From Mycobacterium simiae (lineage in GTDB: Bacteria > Actinomycetota > Actinomycetes > Mycobacteriales > Mycobacteriaceae), in contig NZ_AP022568.1 of the NCBI RefSeq assembly GCF_010727605.1, positions 4,216,001 to 4,280,000 on the forward strand: DNA of 64,000 nucleotides, given 5' to 3'. The notes below the pieces were generated by a model, which worked only from the letters and a program-made list of their open reading frames with translations, had not been told where the DNA came from and did not search any database. A program made the position numbers and the translations under genes. Positions 30,216 to 40,660 of this stretch are shown in pieces; the first letter of the stretch is position 1; each line of letters opens with the position of its first letter.

Positions 30216-30300
30216 CGTTTGCTGACCTTACCCGGTCATCGGAGCTCTCCCGCGCCGAGAGCCGGTCCAGCCGCCGTGGCGTTAAGATCGCAGGGCCCAG

Positions 30301-30382
<82 letters not shown>

Positions 30383-30507
30383 CTCAGCAGCGGGCTACGG
30401 GCCCGCTCAGCGAACGAGTGTTTAGCGAACGGTAGCGCCGGGGTAGCCGACGAGGAGCCGCGCGTCGGCCGGCCGTGGCAACTCCGACCAGATTGCTGGG
30501 ACGAACG

Positions 30508-31635
30508 ATGAGTTCTGCGCTACACACCTTGACCCGATGGACGAAGGCGCCGACCAAAGGTGTCACCGCCGCCAAATCCTGGGTCAACGTGCCCCGTGGG
30601 CTGGCTGCGCGGGCGACGACTCCACTGTTGCCCGACGACTACCTCAAGATGCTCAATCCGTTGTGGTCGGCCCGGGAGCTGCGCGGTCTGATCGTCGACG
30701 TGCGCCCCGAGACCGCTGATTCGGCGACCGTGACGATCAAACCCGGTTGGGGTTTCTCCCGGCAGTACCGGGCGGGCCAATACGTCGGCATTGGACTGCG
30801 GATCGACGGCCGCTGGCACTGGAGGTCTTACTCGCTGACCTCCGTTCCGCGGCGTGACAACAAAAACATCACGATTACCGTCAAGGCCACCCCGGAGGGC
30901 TTTCTGTCCACCCACCTCGTCAACGGGGTGCAGCCGGGCACGATCGTCCGATTGGCCACGCCAAAGGGCGAATTCGCGCTGCCCGACCCGCCGCCGGCGA
31001 AGATCCTGTTCCTCACCGCAGGCAGCGGAATCACACCGGTGATGGCCATGCTGCGCACCCTGAATTCCCGGGGACACGCTGCCGACGTCGTGCACATTCA
31101 CTCCGCGCCCACTACCGACGACGTGATTTTCCATGATGAGCTGCGCGAGCTGGAAACAAGTCAGCCCGGCTATCGCCTTCATCTGCACCTCACCGAAACC
31201 GCGGGCCACCTCGATTTCGACGGCCTCGCCGACATCGTCGTCGACTGGCAGGACCGCCCCACCTGGGCATGCGGACCTCCCGCCCTGCTCGACGCCGTCG
31301 AGCGGGTGTGGAAGGACGCGGGTCGCGCTCACCAGCTGCACATGGAACGTTTCACCATCGCGGCGACGGACAAGGGCGGCGAGGGCGGCACTGTTCGCTT
31401 CGCGATATCGGATAAGACCATCGAGATCGACGGTGCCACATCCCTTTTGGAGGCCGGGGAGAAGGTCGGCATCCAGATGCCGTTCGGATGCCGCATGGGC
31501 ATCTGCCAGACCTGCGTACTGCCGTTGGAGTCTGGGTACGTCCGCGATTTTCGTTCCGGGACCGAACATCGCGAGGGCGACCGTATTCAAACCTGCATCT
31601 CCACGGCAGCTGGAGACTGCACCATCAAGATCTGA
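30508..31635 (+). CDS. Ferredoxin-reductase-type oxidoreductase (Rv3230c-like), desaturase partner
   Basis: 375 residues from ATG 30508 ([15 protein letters not shown]). An N-terminal FAD domain (RSYSLTS near residue 106), an NADPH domain ([13 protein letters not shown] near 170, [11 protein letters not shown]) and a C-terminal plant-type [2Fe-2S] ferredoxin (CRMGICQTC near 327, last Cys in QTCIST) are in the order seen in Rv3230c. In M. tuberculosis Rv3230c passes electrons to DesA3. The adjacent desaturase starts 11 bp later. Neither gene lies between mbtK and irtA in M. tuberculosis. Confidence 0.93.
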   Translation: MSSALHTLTRWTKAPTKGVTAAKSWVNVPRGLAARATTPLLPDDYLKMLNPLWSARELRGLIVDVRPETADSATVTIKPGWGFSRQYRAGQYVGIGLRIDGRWHWRSYSLTSVPRRDNKNITITVKATPEGFLSTHLVNGVQPGTIVRLATPKGEFALPDPPPAKILFLTAGSGITPVMAMLRTLNSRGHAADVVHIHSAPTTDDVIFHDELRELETSQPGYRLHLHLTETAGHLDFDGLADIVVDWQDRPTWACGPPALLDAVERVWKDAGRAHQLHMERFTIAATDKGGEGGTVRFAISDKTIEIDGATSLLEAGEKVGIQMPFGCRMGICQTCVLPLESGYVRDFRSGTEHREGDRIQTCISTAAGDCTIKI

Positions 31636-31645
31636 GGGGGAACCG

Positions 31646-32878
31646 GTGGCCATCACCGACATCAAGGCATACGCCCATCTGAGCACCGAAGACATCGAGC
31701 AGCTCGCCCACGAACTCGACGCGATCCGAGCCGACATCGAGGAATCGCGCGGAGAGCGTGACGCCCGGTATATCCGCCGCGCCATCACGTTGCAGCGGGC
31801 GCTGGCCGCCGGCGGTCGAATTGCCCTGTTTGGCAGCCGAAATCGGCTGGCGTGGATCGCCGGAACTTCGATGCTCGCGATGGCCAAGATCATCGAGAAC
31901 ATGGAGCTGGGGCACAACATCACGCACGGTCAATGGGACTGGATGAACGATCCGGAGATCCACTCCACCGAGTGGGAATGGGACACCACCTGCCCGACCG
32001 CTCAGTGGAAGCATTCCCACAACTTTGTGCACCACAAGTACACCAACGTGGTCAACCTCGACGCCGACGTCGGGTATGGAATCATGCGTGTCACTCGTGA
32101 CGAGCCCTGGGAGCCATACTATTTGGGCAACCCCATCTACAACTTGTTGCTCGGCACGCTGTTCGAGTGGGGCGTTGCGCTGCACCACATCGAATCGAAA
32201 AAGCTTCGGAAGAAAGAGAAGACCTGGGCCGAAGCGCGCAAAGATCTGCGCGTCATCGGCACCAAGGTCGCCAAGCAGGCCGGCAAGGATTACCTGGTGT
32301 TTCCCGCGTTGACGGGCCGTAACTGGAAGCACACGTTGAAGGCCAACCTGACGGCCAATCTGATCCGCAATTACTGGGCGTACATGGTGATCTTCTGTGG
32401 TCATTTCCCGGACGGCGCCGAAAAGTTCACCGTCGAGGAATTCGAGAACGAAACGCCGGGGGAGTGGTACCTACGCCAGATGCTCGGATCGGCCAATTTC
32501 AACGCCGGGCCGGTGATGGCCTTCATTAGCGGCAACCTGTGCTATCAGATCGAACACCATCTTTTTCCCGACCTGCCCAGCAATCGTTACGCCGAGATTG
32601 CCGTGCGGGTACGCGCGCTGTGCGAAAAGTATGACCTGCCCTACACGACGGGCTCTCTCGGTCGCCAATATTTCCAGTCGTTTTGGACGATCCTGAAACT
32701 CGCCCTGCCGGATCAGCTACTCACCGCGACACCCGACGATGCCCCGGAGACGCGTTCGGAGCTGAAGTTCCGGGTGCGCGAAGGCCTGCGCGACAGACTC
32801 GTCGATCCGGTGACCGGCAAACGACGGGGCCTACGGACCGCGTTACGCGAATTGCACGCGGGTCGCCGCGCGGCCTGA
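31646..32878 (+). CDS. DesA3-like membrane fatty acyl-CoA desaturase
   Basis: 410 residues from GTG 31646 (VAITDIKAYAHLSTEDIEQL), closely like DesA3 (Rv3229c) at the N-terminus, in the core and at the C-terminus. The three histidine boxes of membrane di-iron desaturases are visible: HNITHG near residue 90, HNFVHHKYTN near 123 and QIEHHLFPDLP near 300, with an additional CGHFPDG. DesA3 is a delta-9 stearoyl-CoA desaturase. This copy has diverged and sits in the mycobactin locus beside its own reductase, so it may modify a siderophore or other iron-regulated lipid chain (inference). Confidence 0.93.
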   Translation: MAITDIKAYAHLSTEDIEQLAHELDAIRADIEESRGERDARYIRRAITLQRALAAGGRIALFGSRNRLAWIAGTSMLAMAKIIENMELGHNITHGQWDWMNDPEIHSTEWEWDTTCPTAQWKHSHNFVHHKYTNVVNLDADVGYGIMRVTRDEPWEPYYLGNPIYNLLLGTLFEWGVALHHIESKKLRKKEKTWAEARKDLRVIGTKVAKQAGKDYLVFPALTGRNWKHTLKANLTANLIRNYWAYMVIFCGHFPDGAEKFTVEEFENETPGEWYLRQMLGSANFNAGPVMAFISGNLCYQIEHHLFPDLPSNRYAEIAVRVRALCEKYDLPYTTGSLGRQYFQSFWTILKLALPDQLLTATPDDAPETRSELKFRVREGLRDRLVDPVTGKRRGLRTALRELHAGRRAA

Positions 32879-32934
32879 CGAATCCACACCGCGCGGTTGC
32901 GCACCCGCGACTTCGACCGGTGTTGCCAGTCAGC

Positions 32935-32953
32935 TATGGTAAGGCAACCCTTA
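32935..32953. promoter_or_regulatory. IdeR-box-like site upstream of irtA
   Basis: TATGGTAAGGCAACCCTTA matches the iron box consensus at 13 of 19 positions. It lies 51 bp before the irtA ATG, where M. tuberculosis irtA is also IdeR-controlled. Confidence 0.7.
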
Positions 32954-33004
32954 GTTCGGGTCGAGGTCGTGGCGGGAGCTCCCCGCCGCGGGAGAGGACC
33001 GCTG

Positions 33005-35638
33005 ATGCCACGCGGGTTCCAGGGCGCGATATTGCGCGGGTTCGGGGCGCGCGACCACGTCGCAACGGTGCTCGAAACCGAGCGGATCGCGCCGCATTTC
33101 GTGCGGATCCGGATGACATCGGCGACGCTGTTCGAAGATGCCGAGGCCGAGCCCGCCGCCTGGCTGCGGTTCTGGTTTCCCGATCCGCGGGGGTCGGACA
33201 CTGAGTTCCAGCGGGCCTACACGATCTCCGAGGCCGATGTGCCCACCGGCCGTTTCGCGATCGACGTCGTGCTGCATGAACCCGCCGGTCCGGCGTCGAG
33301 CTGGGCACGCACCGTCGAACCCGGCGCCACGATCGCGGTGATGTCGCTGATGGGCGCCTCGCGATTCGATCGGCCCGACGAGCAACCGGCCGGCTACCTG
33401 CTGATCGGCGACTCGGCCTCGATACCGGGGATGAACGGAATCATCGGCACGGTTCCCGACGACGTCCCGATCGAGATGTACCTCGAACAGCACGACGACA
33501 ACGACACGTCGATCCCGATCGCTCAGCATCGCCGGCTGCGCGTGCACTGGGTCCGCCGCCGCGACGACAAGTCCCTGGCCGAGGCGATCGAGGCGCGGGA
33601 CTGGTCGGACTGGTATGCCTGGGCGACCCCCGAGGCGTCCACCCTGAAGAACGTCCGCAAGCGCTTGCGCGATGCGTTCGGGTTCCCCAAGTCCGAGGTC
33701 CACGCACAAGCGTATTGGAGCGCCGGCCGCGAGATGGGCACCACCCGCGGCGGTGATGCGGATCCCACCGAGGCGCAGGTGCCGGCCGCGTTGGTCGTCG
33801 CGGAAACCGCGGAAACCATTGCGGCCCAGCCCGATGTGCTCGTCACGGCACCTGCAGGGGCTGCCGAAGTGTCCGCTAACCGCGGTAGCTGGAGCGCTCG
33901 GGCCGCCGGCCGGCTGCTCGCGCCGCTGCGGTCGGCGCTGATCGTTTCCGGTGTGCTGCAGGCCGTGATCACGCTGGTGCAGCTGGCGCCGTTCGTGCTG
34001 TTGGTGGAATTGGCCCGGTTGCTGGTGTCCGGTGCCGACGCGGCCCGGCTATGGCAGGTCGGTATCGCCGCGGTCTCGCTGCTGGGGGTGGGCACGGTGC
34101 TCGGCGCCGCCCTGACGCTGTGGCTGCACGTCACCGACGCACGCTTCGCGCGTGATCTGCGTTCGCGGCTGCTGAGCAAGATGTCTCGCCTGCCTCTGGG
34201 GTGGTTCACTGCCCGCGGATCGGGCTCGATCAAGCAGCTGCTGACCGATGACACCCTCTCGTTGCACTATCTGGTCACCCACGCGATCCCCGACGCGGTC
34301 AACGCGGTCGTCGCCCCGGTTGCGGTGCTGGTCTACTTGTTTACCGTCGACTGGCGCGTGGCGTTAGTCCTCTTCGGTCCGGTGTTGGTCTATCTCGTGA
34401 TGACCTCGGCCTTGACGATTCAATCCGGCCCCCGCATCGTGCAGGCGCAGCGCTGGGCCGAACGCATGAACGGCGAAGCCGGTGCCTACCTTGAGGGTCA
34501 ACCCGTGATCCGGGTCTTCGGGGGTGCCGCGGCGTCCAACTTCCGTCGGCGGTTGGACGAGTACATCGGTTTTCTGGTGGCCTGGCAGCGACCGCTGGCC
34601 GGCAAGAAGGCCGCGATGGATCTGGCCACCCGCCCAGCCACCTTCCTGTGGCTGATCACACTCGCCGGCACCCTGCTGGTCGTCTCGCACCGGATGGACC
34701 CGGTCAACCTGCTGCCATTCTTGTTGCTGGGCACGACATTCGGGGTTCGGCTGCTCGGGATCGCCTACGGAGTCGGCGGCATCCGCAGCGGCCTGTTGGC
34801 CGCCCGGCGTCTGCAAATCGCGCTCGACGAACGAGAACTCGCGGTGCACGAGCGGCCATCCGACCCCGGTGCCGCGGCCGCGGTCGTGTTCGACCGCGTG
34901 GGATTTAGCTATCGCGCGGGCGTACCGGTGATTGAGGACGTCTCATTGGAGTTGCACCCCGGCACGGTGACCGCGCTCGTCGGCCCGTCCGGATCCGGCA
35001 AGTCGACGCTGGCGGCGCTGCTGGCCCGGTTCCACGATGTGGAGCATGGCGCTATTTATGTTGGGGGACAAGATATCCGGTCGCTGACCGCCGATGAGCT
35101 CTACTCCCGGGTCGGGTTCGTGCTGCAAGAGACCCAGCTCGTGCATGGCACGGTCGCGGAGAACATCGCGCTGGCGGTCCCGGACGCCACCCTCGAACAG
35201 ATTCAGGCCGCCGCGCGCCAGGCGCAGATTCATGACCGGGTGCTGAGGCTGCCGAACGGCTACGACACGATGCTGGGCGCCGCAGCCGCGCTGTCGGGGG
35301 GAGAGCGGCAGCGTCTTACCATCGCCCGCGCCATCCTTGCCGACACCGCGATCCTGATCCTGGACGAGGCCACGGCATTCGCCGATCCTGAATCGGAATA
35401 CCTTGTGCAACAAGCGCTTAATCGACTGACTCGGGACCGGACCGTGCTGGTGATCGCACACCGGCTGCACACCATCACCCGGGCCGACCAAATCGTGGTG
35501 CTCGATTCCGGCCGCATCGTCGAACGGGGCACCCACGAGGAATTGCTTGCCGCCGACGGACGATATCGCCGGTTGTGGGACACCGGACAGGCCAAGCCCG
35601 TCGCGGTCACCGGAGCGGCGCCGGAGGGCCCGCGATGA
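33005..35638 (+). CDS. irtA: Iron-regulated ABC transporter IrtA (carboxymycobactin importer and reductase)
   Basis: 877 residues from ATG 33005 ([18 protein letters not shown]). The N-terminal third is a cytosolic FAD-binding siderophore-interacting domain ([19 protein letters not shown]). It is followed by six membrane helices and an ABC ATPase: Walker [10 protein letters not shown] near residue 660, signature LSGGERQR near 763, Walker B LILDEAT near 783 and IAHRLHT. With IrtB it imports ferric mycobactins and reduces the iron. The linker after the FAD domain ([12 protein letters not shown]) is low in conservation. Coupled to irtB by ATGA. Confidence 0.97.
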   Translation: MPRGFQGAILRGFGARDHVATVLETERIAPHFVRIRMTSATLFEDAEAEPAAWLRFWFPDPRGSDTEFQRAYTISEADVPTGRFAIDVVLHEPAGPASSWARTVEPGATIAVMSLMGASRFDRPDEQPAGYLLIGDSASIPGMNGIIGTVPDDVPIEMYLEQHDDNDTSIPIAQHRRLRVHWVRRRDDKSLAEAIEARDWSDWYAWATPEASTLKNVRKRLRDAFGFPKSEVHAQAYWSAGREMGTTRGGDADPTEAQVPAALVVAETAETIAAQPDVLVTAPAGAAEVSANRGSWSARAAGRLLAPLRSALIVSGVLQAVITLVQLAPFVLLVELARLLVSGADAARLWQVGIAAVSLLGVGTVLGAALTLWLHVTDARFARDLRSRLLSKMSRLPLGWFTARGSGSIKQLLTDDTLSLHYLVTHAIPDAVNAVVAPVAVLVYLFTVDWRVALVLFGPVLVYLVMTSALTIQSGPRIVQAQRWAERMNGEAGAYLEGQPVIRVFGGAAASNFRRRLDEYIGFLVAWQRPLAGKKAAMDLATRPATFLWLITLAGTLLVVSHRMDPVNLLPFLLLGTTFGVRLLGIAYGVGGIRSGLLAARRLQIALDERELAVHERPSDPGAAAAVVFDRVGFSYRAGVPVIEDVSLELHPGTVTALVGPSGSGKSTLAALLARFHDVEHGAIYVGGQDIRSLTADELYSRVGFVLQETQLVHGTVAENIALAVPDATLEQIQAAARQAQIHDRVLRLPNGYDTMLGAAAALSGGERQRLTIARAILADTAILILDEATAFADPESEYLVQQALNRLTRDRTVLVIAHRLHTITRADQIVVLDSGRIVERGTHEELLAADGRYRRLWDTGQAKPVAVTGAAPEGPR

Positions 35639-37374
35639 TCCGCACCTGGATGAGCCTCGTTCCGCCGGACCGGCGCGCCAAGGTCAACGGCTACGCAGTG
35701 CTCGCGGTCGTATCGGTCGTCATCCGCGCCGTGGGCGCGGTCTTGCTCGTCCCGCTGGTGGGAGCGCTGTTCAGTGCGACACCGCACCGCGCACTGGTTT
35801 GGCTGGGCTGGCTCACGGTCGCGACTGTGGCCGGATGGGGCGTCGACGCATTGACCGCGCGGATGGGCTTTGAGCTCGGTTTCGCGGTGCTGGATCACTC
35901 GCAGCACGATGTGGCAGAACGTCTTCCGGCCGTCCGGCTGGACTGGTTCACCTCCGACAACACCGCGATGTCACGCCAGGCCATCGCCGCGACCGGTCCC
36001 GAGCTGGTCGGCCTGGTGGTCAACCTGCTGACGCCGCTGATGACCGCGGTGCTGTTGCCCGCGGTCATCGCCCTGGCGCTGCTGCCCATTTCCTGGCAGC
36101 TGGGCGTCGCGGCGTTGGCCGGCGTGCCGCTGCTGCTCGGCGCCTTGTGGGCCGCACTGCGTTTGACGCGGCGTGCGGATGCGGCTGCCGGTGCGGCCAA
36201 CACCGCGATGACCGAGCGGATTATCGAGTTCGCGCGGACCCAGCAAGCGCTGCGCGCCGCGCGCCGCGTCGAGCCGGCCCGCAGCATGGTCGGCGCTGCC
36301 CTGGCCGCGCAGCACACCGCGACCATGCGGCTGCTCGCCATGCAGATTCCCGGCCAGCTGTTGTTCAGCATCGCCAGCCAACTCGCCCTGATCGCGCTCG
36401 CGGGAACCACCGCCGTGCTGACCGTGCACGGCACGTTCACGGTGGCCGAGGCGGTCGCCCTGATCGTGGTGATCGTGCGCTACCTCGAGCCGTTCACCAC
36501 CGTCAGCGAGCTGGCGCCGGCGCTGGAGAGCACCCGCGCCACGCTCGACCGGATCCGCGGCGTGCTCACCGCACCCGCGGTGGTGTCCGGATCCGCGGCT
36601 CTGCCCGGCACCCCGGGCCCCGCCCGCATCGAGTTCGAGGACGTCGCCTTCGGTTACGACGGCGCCGGCACACCGGTGCTCAACGGCGTCAGCTTCGCAC
36701 TGCAGCCCGGTACCACGACCGCGATCGTCGGGCCGTCCGGCTCCGGAAAGAGCACCATCTTGGCGCTCATCGCCGGCCTGCACCAACCGACTCGCGGCCG
36801 CGTCGTCATCGACGGCGTCGATACCACCACGCTGAGCGCCGATGCACGCTTGGCAACCAGCAGCGTCGTCTTCCAGCACCCCTATCTCTTCCACGGCACG
36901 ATCCGCGACAACATCTTCGCCGGGAACCCCACGGCCGGCGAGGATCAGTTCGGTCGGGCGGTCGCCCTGGCCCGGGTGGACGAGCTGATCGCTCGGTTGC
37001 CCGGTGGCGCCGACACGGTCGTCGGCGAGGCGGGCTCGGCCCTATCCGGCGGTGAGCGGCAACGGGTCAGCATCGCGCGGGCGCTGCTCAAACCGGCTCC
37101 CGTGCTGCTGGTCGACGAGGCCACCAGTGCCCTGGACACCGAGAACGAGGTTGCTGTGGTAGACGCGCTGACGGCCGACCCACGGGCCCGCACCCGCGTC
37201 ATCGTGGCCCATCGATTGGCCAGCATCAGGCACGCCGACCGCGTCCTGTTCCTCGACGACGGACGGGTCGTCGAGGACGGGTCGATCGATGAATTACTGG
37301 CCGCCGGTGGCCGTTTCAGCGAGTTCTGGCGGCAGCAACGCGAGGCCGCGGACTGGCACCTCGCCGTCGAATAG
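35635..37374 (+). CDS. irtB: ABC transporter IrtB
   Basis: 579 residues, the same length as in M. tuberculosis. Six membrane helices precede an ATPase with Walker A (GPSGSGKST near 366), signature LSGGERQR near 470, Walker [12 protein letters not shown] near 491 and VAHRLASI. It forms the heterodimer with IrtA. In M. tuberculosis fabG2 follows directly; here four foreign genes intervene. Confidence 0.97.
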   Translation: MIRTWMSLVPPDRRAKVNGYAVLAVVSVVIRAVGAVLLVPLVGALFSATPHRALVWLGWLTVATVAGWGVDALTARMGFELGFAVLDHSQHDVAERLPAVRLDWFTSDNTAMSRQAIAATGPELVGLVVNLLTPLMTAVLLPAVIALALLPISWQLGVAALAGVPLLLGALWAALRLTRRADAAAGAANTAMTERIIEFARTQQALRAARRVEPARSMVGAALAAQHTATMRLLAMQIPGQLLFSIASQLALIALAGTTAVLTVHGTFTVAEAVALIVVIVRYLEPFTTVSELAPALESTRATLDRIRGVLTAPAVVSGSAALPGTPGPARIEFEDVAFGYDGAGTPVLNGVSFALQPGTTTAIVGPSGSGKSTILALIAGLHQPTRGRVVIDGVDTTTLSADARLATSSVVFQHPYLFHGTIRDNIFAGNPTAGEDQFGRAVALARVDELIARLPGGADTVVGEAGSALSGGERQRVSIARALLKPAPVLLVDEATSALDTENEVAVVDALTADPRARTRVIVAHRLASIRHADRVLFLDDGRVVEDGSIDELLAAGGRFSEFWRQQREAADWHLAVE

Positions 37375-37454
37375 GCCACGCCGCACAGTCGTTGCCGTAT
37401 GCCTTACAGTTGATCCGTCAGTCGGCCGGTGGAGTCCTGGAGGCGTGGTTGCCT

Positions 37455-38528
37455 ATGAGTGCTGTGGTCTCGATTCCGCGATATCCCGGCGATGTGACAC
37501 CCGAATGGTTGTCCGCGGCGCTGAGCGAGCGCGGCCTGGTCGAAGTGTCCGACGTCGACGTGATGGCCATCGGTACCGGCCAAACCGGCGCGACCTACCG
37601 GGTGACGGCGCGGTACGCCACCAACCCCGGTGCGCTACCAGAGACTTTCGTGATCAAGTTGCCCGCTCAGGACGACACCGTGCGGGATCGCGTCGTCATC
37701 GGCTACCGCAGCGAATGCGCGTTCTACACCACGGTGGCCGACCGGGTCCGGGTTCCGACGCCGACGTGTTACTTCTGCCAGATCAGCGACGACGCGATGG
37801 AGTACTCGTTGCTGCTGGCCGACCAGGCGCCGGCGGTGCAGGGCGATCAGATCGCTGGGTGCGGCGAACAGGAGGCGCGGCTTTCGGTGGTGGCCCTGGC
37901 CGGGCTGCACGGGCCCAGTTGGTGCGATCCGGTCTGGCTGGACCTACCCGGCCTAGCGTTTCCCCGCCCGGATGAAGCTGCCGCCAAGGGGCTCGGCGAT
38001 GTGGCAAAGATGAGCGCCGAGATCACCCTGGCCAAGTTGGGCGATCGAATGAATGCTGATGATCGCGAAACATTCACCACGACAATGGATTTGGTGACGC
38101 CCTGGCTGCTCACCGAACGGGACCGGTTTGCATTGCTGCACGGTGACTACCGACTGGACAACCTGCTGTTCGACCACGCGCACACCCGGGTGAGCGTGGT
38201 CGACTGGCAGACCCTCGGCGTCGGCCTTGCCGCACGGGATCTGGCGTATTTCACGGCGACGAGCCTGAATTCGGAACTGCGGCTGACGATCGAGAAAGAC
38301 CTTGTCGACGACTACCACCGCGCGTTGCTGGGATATGGCGTCAGCGGCTACGACAGTGAAACGTGTTGGCGCGATTACCGTCTGGGCATGCCGCAGGCGC
38401 TGCTGATCTCCGCCCTCGGGTTCGCCTTCGCGGCCAGCACCGAACGCGGCGATGACATGGTGCTGGCCATGCTCAGTCGCGGCTGCCGGGCCGTCCGCGA
38501 GCTGGGCACGCTGGAACTGTTCGGCTGA
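37455..38528 (+). CDS. Aminoglycoside-phosphotransferase-family kinase-like protein
   Basis: 357 residues from ATG 37455 (MSAVVSIPRYPGDVTPEWL). The kinase-like fold is complete: nucleotide lysine in TFVIKLPA, Brenner motif HGDYRLDNLLF near residue 228 and VVDWQ near 248 in place of the DFG equivalent. Mycobacteria have many such proteins near acyl-CoA genes, and few have known substrates. It ends 6 bp before the convergent acyl-AMP ligase. Confidence 0.88.
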   Translation: MSAVVSIPRYPGDVTPEWLSAALSERGLVEVSDVDVMAIGTGQTGATYRVTARYATNPGALPETFVIKLPAQDDTVRDRVVIGYRSECAFYTTVADRVRVPTPTCYFCQISDDAMEYSLLLADQAPAVQGDQIAGCGEQEARLSVVALAGLHGPSWCDPVWLDLPGLAFPRPDEAAAKGLGDVAKMSAEITLAKLGDRMNADDRETFTTTMDLVTPWLLTERDRFALLHGDYRLDNLLFDHAHTRVSVVDWQTLGVGLAARDLAYFTATSLNSELRLTIEKDLVDDYHRALLGYGVSGYDSETCWRDYRLGMPQALLISALGFAFAASTERGDDMVLAMLSRGCRAVRELGTLELFG

Positions 38529-38534
38529 GCCGGA

Positions 38535-40385
38535 TTACCGGTTGAACCGTCCGGCCAGGTATTCCGCCCGGCACGCGTTGCGGGCCAGCTTGCCGCTAGT
38601 GGTGCGGGGGATCGTTCCCGCGGCAACGAGCCGGATGTCGGCCAGCCGAACCTGATGCTCGCGGGAGACGGCGGCCCGCACGGTTGCCGCGATCGCCTCG
38701 GGATCGGCGCGCCCGACCCCCGCCGCGCGTTCGGCAACGACGACCAGCTGCTCGACCGGGCCGCCGCTTTGCCCGTCCGACGGAACGGAGAATGCGGCGA
38801 CGTAGCCGGACCGGATGGCGTTCGACGAGTTACTGACGGTGGTCTCGATGTCGTGCGGGTAGTGGTTGCGCCCATCGATGATGATGAGGTCTTTGATCCG
38901 TCCCGTCAGGTATAGCTCGCCGTCGATGTACACGCCGAGATCGCCGGTGGCCAGCCAGCAACAGTTGTCCGGGGCGTCCTCGGCGTGGCTGCCCACATCG
39001 AGCCGGGACTGCAGCTTGTTGGCGAATGTGCGTTGGGACTCTTCCTCGCGTCCGAAATAACCGCGAGCGATGTTATTGCCGTGCAACCAGATCTCGCCGA
39101 CGGTGCCGTCGGGCACCTCACTCCCTTCCGGGCTGGCGATCACCGCCCAGAGGTCACGGAACGGGTGGCCGCAGGAGACGTACGCGACCGCGTTCTCGGC
39201 GTCCGGCTCGACGGTCACCGCATGGCCGGCGGCGAGTTGAACACGGTCGAGGTACACCCACCGCGCACCCTCATGAGGCGGTGTGCTGGCCACCCCCAAC
39301 GTCGCCTCGGCCATCCCGTAGGAGGGCTTCACCGCGGTCGCGGGTAGGCCGTGGGGCTCGAATGCCTTGGTGAACTTCTCGATGGCTGCGATCGTCACCG
39401 GTTCGGAGCCGTTGAGGAGGCCGACGACATTGTGCAGGTCTATCGTGACGCCCGCCGGGGGGAGGCCCCGCTCGGCGGTCAACTCGAATGCGAAGTTGGG
39501 TGCGGCGGCAAACGTCGGGCCGTTGGCGGCCTCCGCGCTGAGTTCTTTGATCCAGCGGAACGGCCGGCGAACGAACGCCATGGGGTCCAGCAGCGTCAGG
39601 TATTCGCCGCCGCACAACGCCGGGAACATGATCATGATCAGTCCCATGTCGTGGTAGAGCGGCAACCAACTCACGCTGTGGGTATTGCGATGCAGATCAC
39701 CCGCCAGGATCATCTGCAGGACATTGGTGCAGACAGCGCGATGGGTGACCTCCACGCCAGCCGGACTGCGCGTCGACCCCGACGTGTACTGCAGGTAGGC
39801 GATGTCGTCGGTGCCGATGGTGGGCTCGGTGAACATCGAGGCCAGCGAGGCCGGTATCGCGTCGACCGCGATCAATCGGGGCCGTCCGACCACCGGATGG
39901 GCGCGCAGCGATTCCCGCACGGACTCGGCCGCCGCAGTGGTCGTCAACACCACCGCGGGGCGGGCGTCGGCCAGCACCGCCGTGAGCCGCTCGGTGTGCC
40001 CGGCCAGGGTAGGGGCGAACAATGGCACCGCGATGTTGCCGGCGTGGACGGCGGCGAAGAACGACGCCACGTACTCCAAGCCCTGCGGGGCCAGGATCGC
40101 GACCCGGTCGCCGGGCTTGGCGACTTGTTGCAGCCGGGCACCGATCGAGCGCACCTGGGTCCACAGGTCGTTCCAGCTCAGCTCGAGGACGCGACCATCC
40201 TGGTCTTTCGCGTAGTCGATGAACCGGTAGGACGGGCGATCACCGAACGCCGCGCGGTTCTGATCGAAGAACGAGGTCAGCGTCAACCCGTCCGGCAAGA
40301 CGATATTGCCGTTCGGGGATACATAATCGTTGATGTCAGCCGCTAGTGGCTTAACAGCATCTATCGACAATTGGGGCCGTCCCAT
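38535..40385 (-). CDS. Fatty acyl-AMP ligase, FadD32-like (FAAL)
   Basis: 616 residues. It resembles FadD32 along its length: QYTSGSTRSPAGVEVTH near residue 196, SWLPLYHDMGLI, LNGSEPVTI, PSYGMAEATL, the FAAL insertion region (GYFGREEESQRTF), DLIIIDGRNHYPHDIE and the terminal IPRTTSGKLAR lysine. FAALs form acyl-adenylates and hand them to carrier domains rather than CoA. FadD32 serves Pks13; no polyketide synthase is nearby here, so the acceptor is unknown. It is preceded by an unusual palindrome at 40461-40479. Confidence 0.93.
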   Translation of the reverse strand: MGRPQLSIDAVKPLAADINDYVSPNGNIVLPDGLTLTSFFDQNRAAFGDRPSYRFIDYAKDQDGRVLELSWNDLWTQVRSIGARLQQVAKPGDRVAILAPQGLEYVASFFAAVHAGNIAVPLFAPTLAGHTERLTAVLADARPAVVLTTTAAAESVRESLRAHPVVGRPRLIAVDAIPASLASMFTEPTIGTDDIAYLQYTSGSTRSPAGVEVTHRAVCTNVLQMILAGDLHRNTHSVSWLPLYHDMGLIMIMFPALCGGEYLTLLDPMAFVRRPFRWIKELSAEAANGPTFAAAPNFAFELTAERGLPPAGVTIDLHNVVGLLNGSEPVTIAAIEKFTKAFEPHGLPATAVKPSYGMAEATLGVASTPPHEGARWVYLDRVQLAAGHAVTVEPDAENAVAYVSCGHPFRDLWAVIASPEGSEVPDGTVGEIWLHGNNIARGYFGREEESQRTFANKLQSRLDVGSHAEDAPDNCCWLATGDLGVYIDGELYLTGRIKDLIIIDGRNHYPHDIETTVSNSSNAIRSGYVAAFSVPSDGQSGGPVEQLVVVAERAAGVGRADPEAIAATVRAAVSREHQVRLADIRLVAAGTIPRTTSGKLARNACRAEYLAGRFNR

Positions 40386-40459
40386 GTTGAGAGAATAAGA
40401 GAGTTACTTAGTGTTTTGCTCCACCGGGTAGGTGTGTCGCCGAGCACGTTTGATTACGA

Positions 40460-40479
40460 AGTGATGTAGATCACATCAC
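40460..40479. promoter_or_regulatory. CRP-like palindrome upstream of the FAAL gene
   Basis: AGTGATGTAGATCACA (40460-40475) fits the CRP/FNR-family consensus TGTGA-N6-TCACA at 9 of 10 positions. GTGATGT (40461-40467) and ACATCAC (40473-40479) also form a perfect 7-bp inverted repeat. It lies about 75 bp upstream of the FAAL start. The rest of the 275-bp gap (40386-40660) shows nothing recognisable. Confidence 0.6.
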
Positions 40480-40660
40480 CGCCGCCGTGATGACCAGCGA
40501 ATTTGGGCGTTGACGAGGGCAATGCGTCGCCCGTTGTCAGCGCGAAATTCGTTGCCGCAGCAGGCCGCTCGGCACGTCGGTGGGCTGCTCGCACGCCAAC
40601 GCGGGTTTGCTTTAGCGCTACCTGCCGGCGGCGAGCCCGCTCGAGGGTAGTACCGCTGTA

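Noticed and set aside
38535..40385. Calling the FAAL gene fadD32 itself
   Set aside because: True fadD32 sits beside pks13 and accD4 near the arabinogalactan region. Here none is present, so only FadD32-like is justified.
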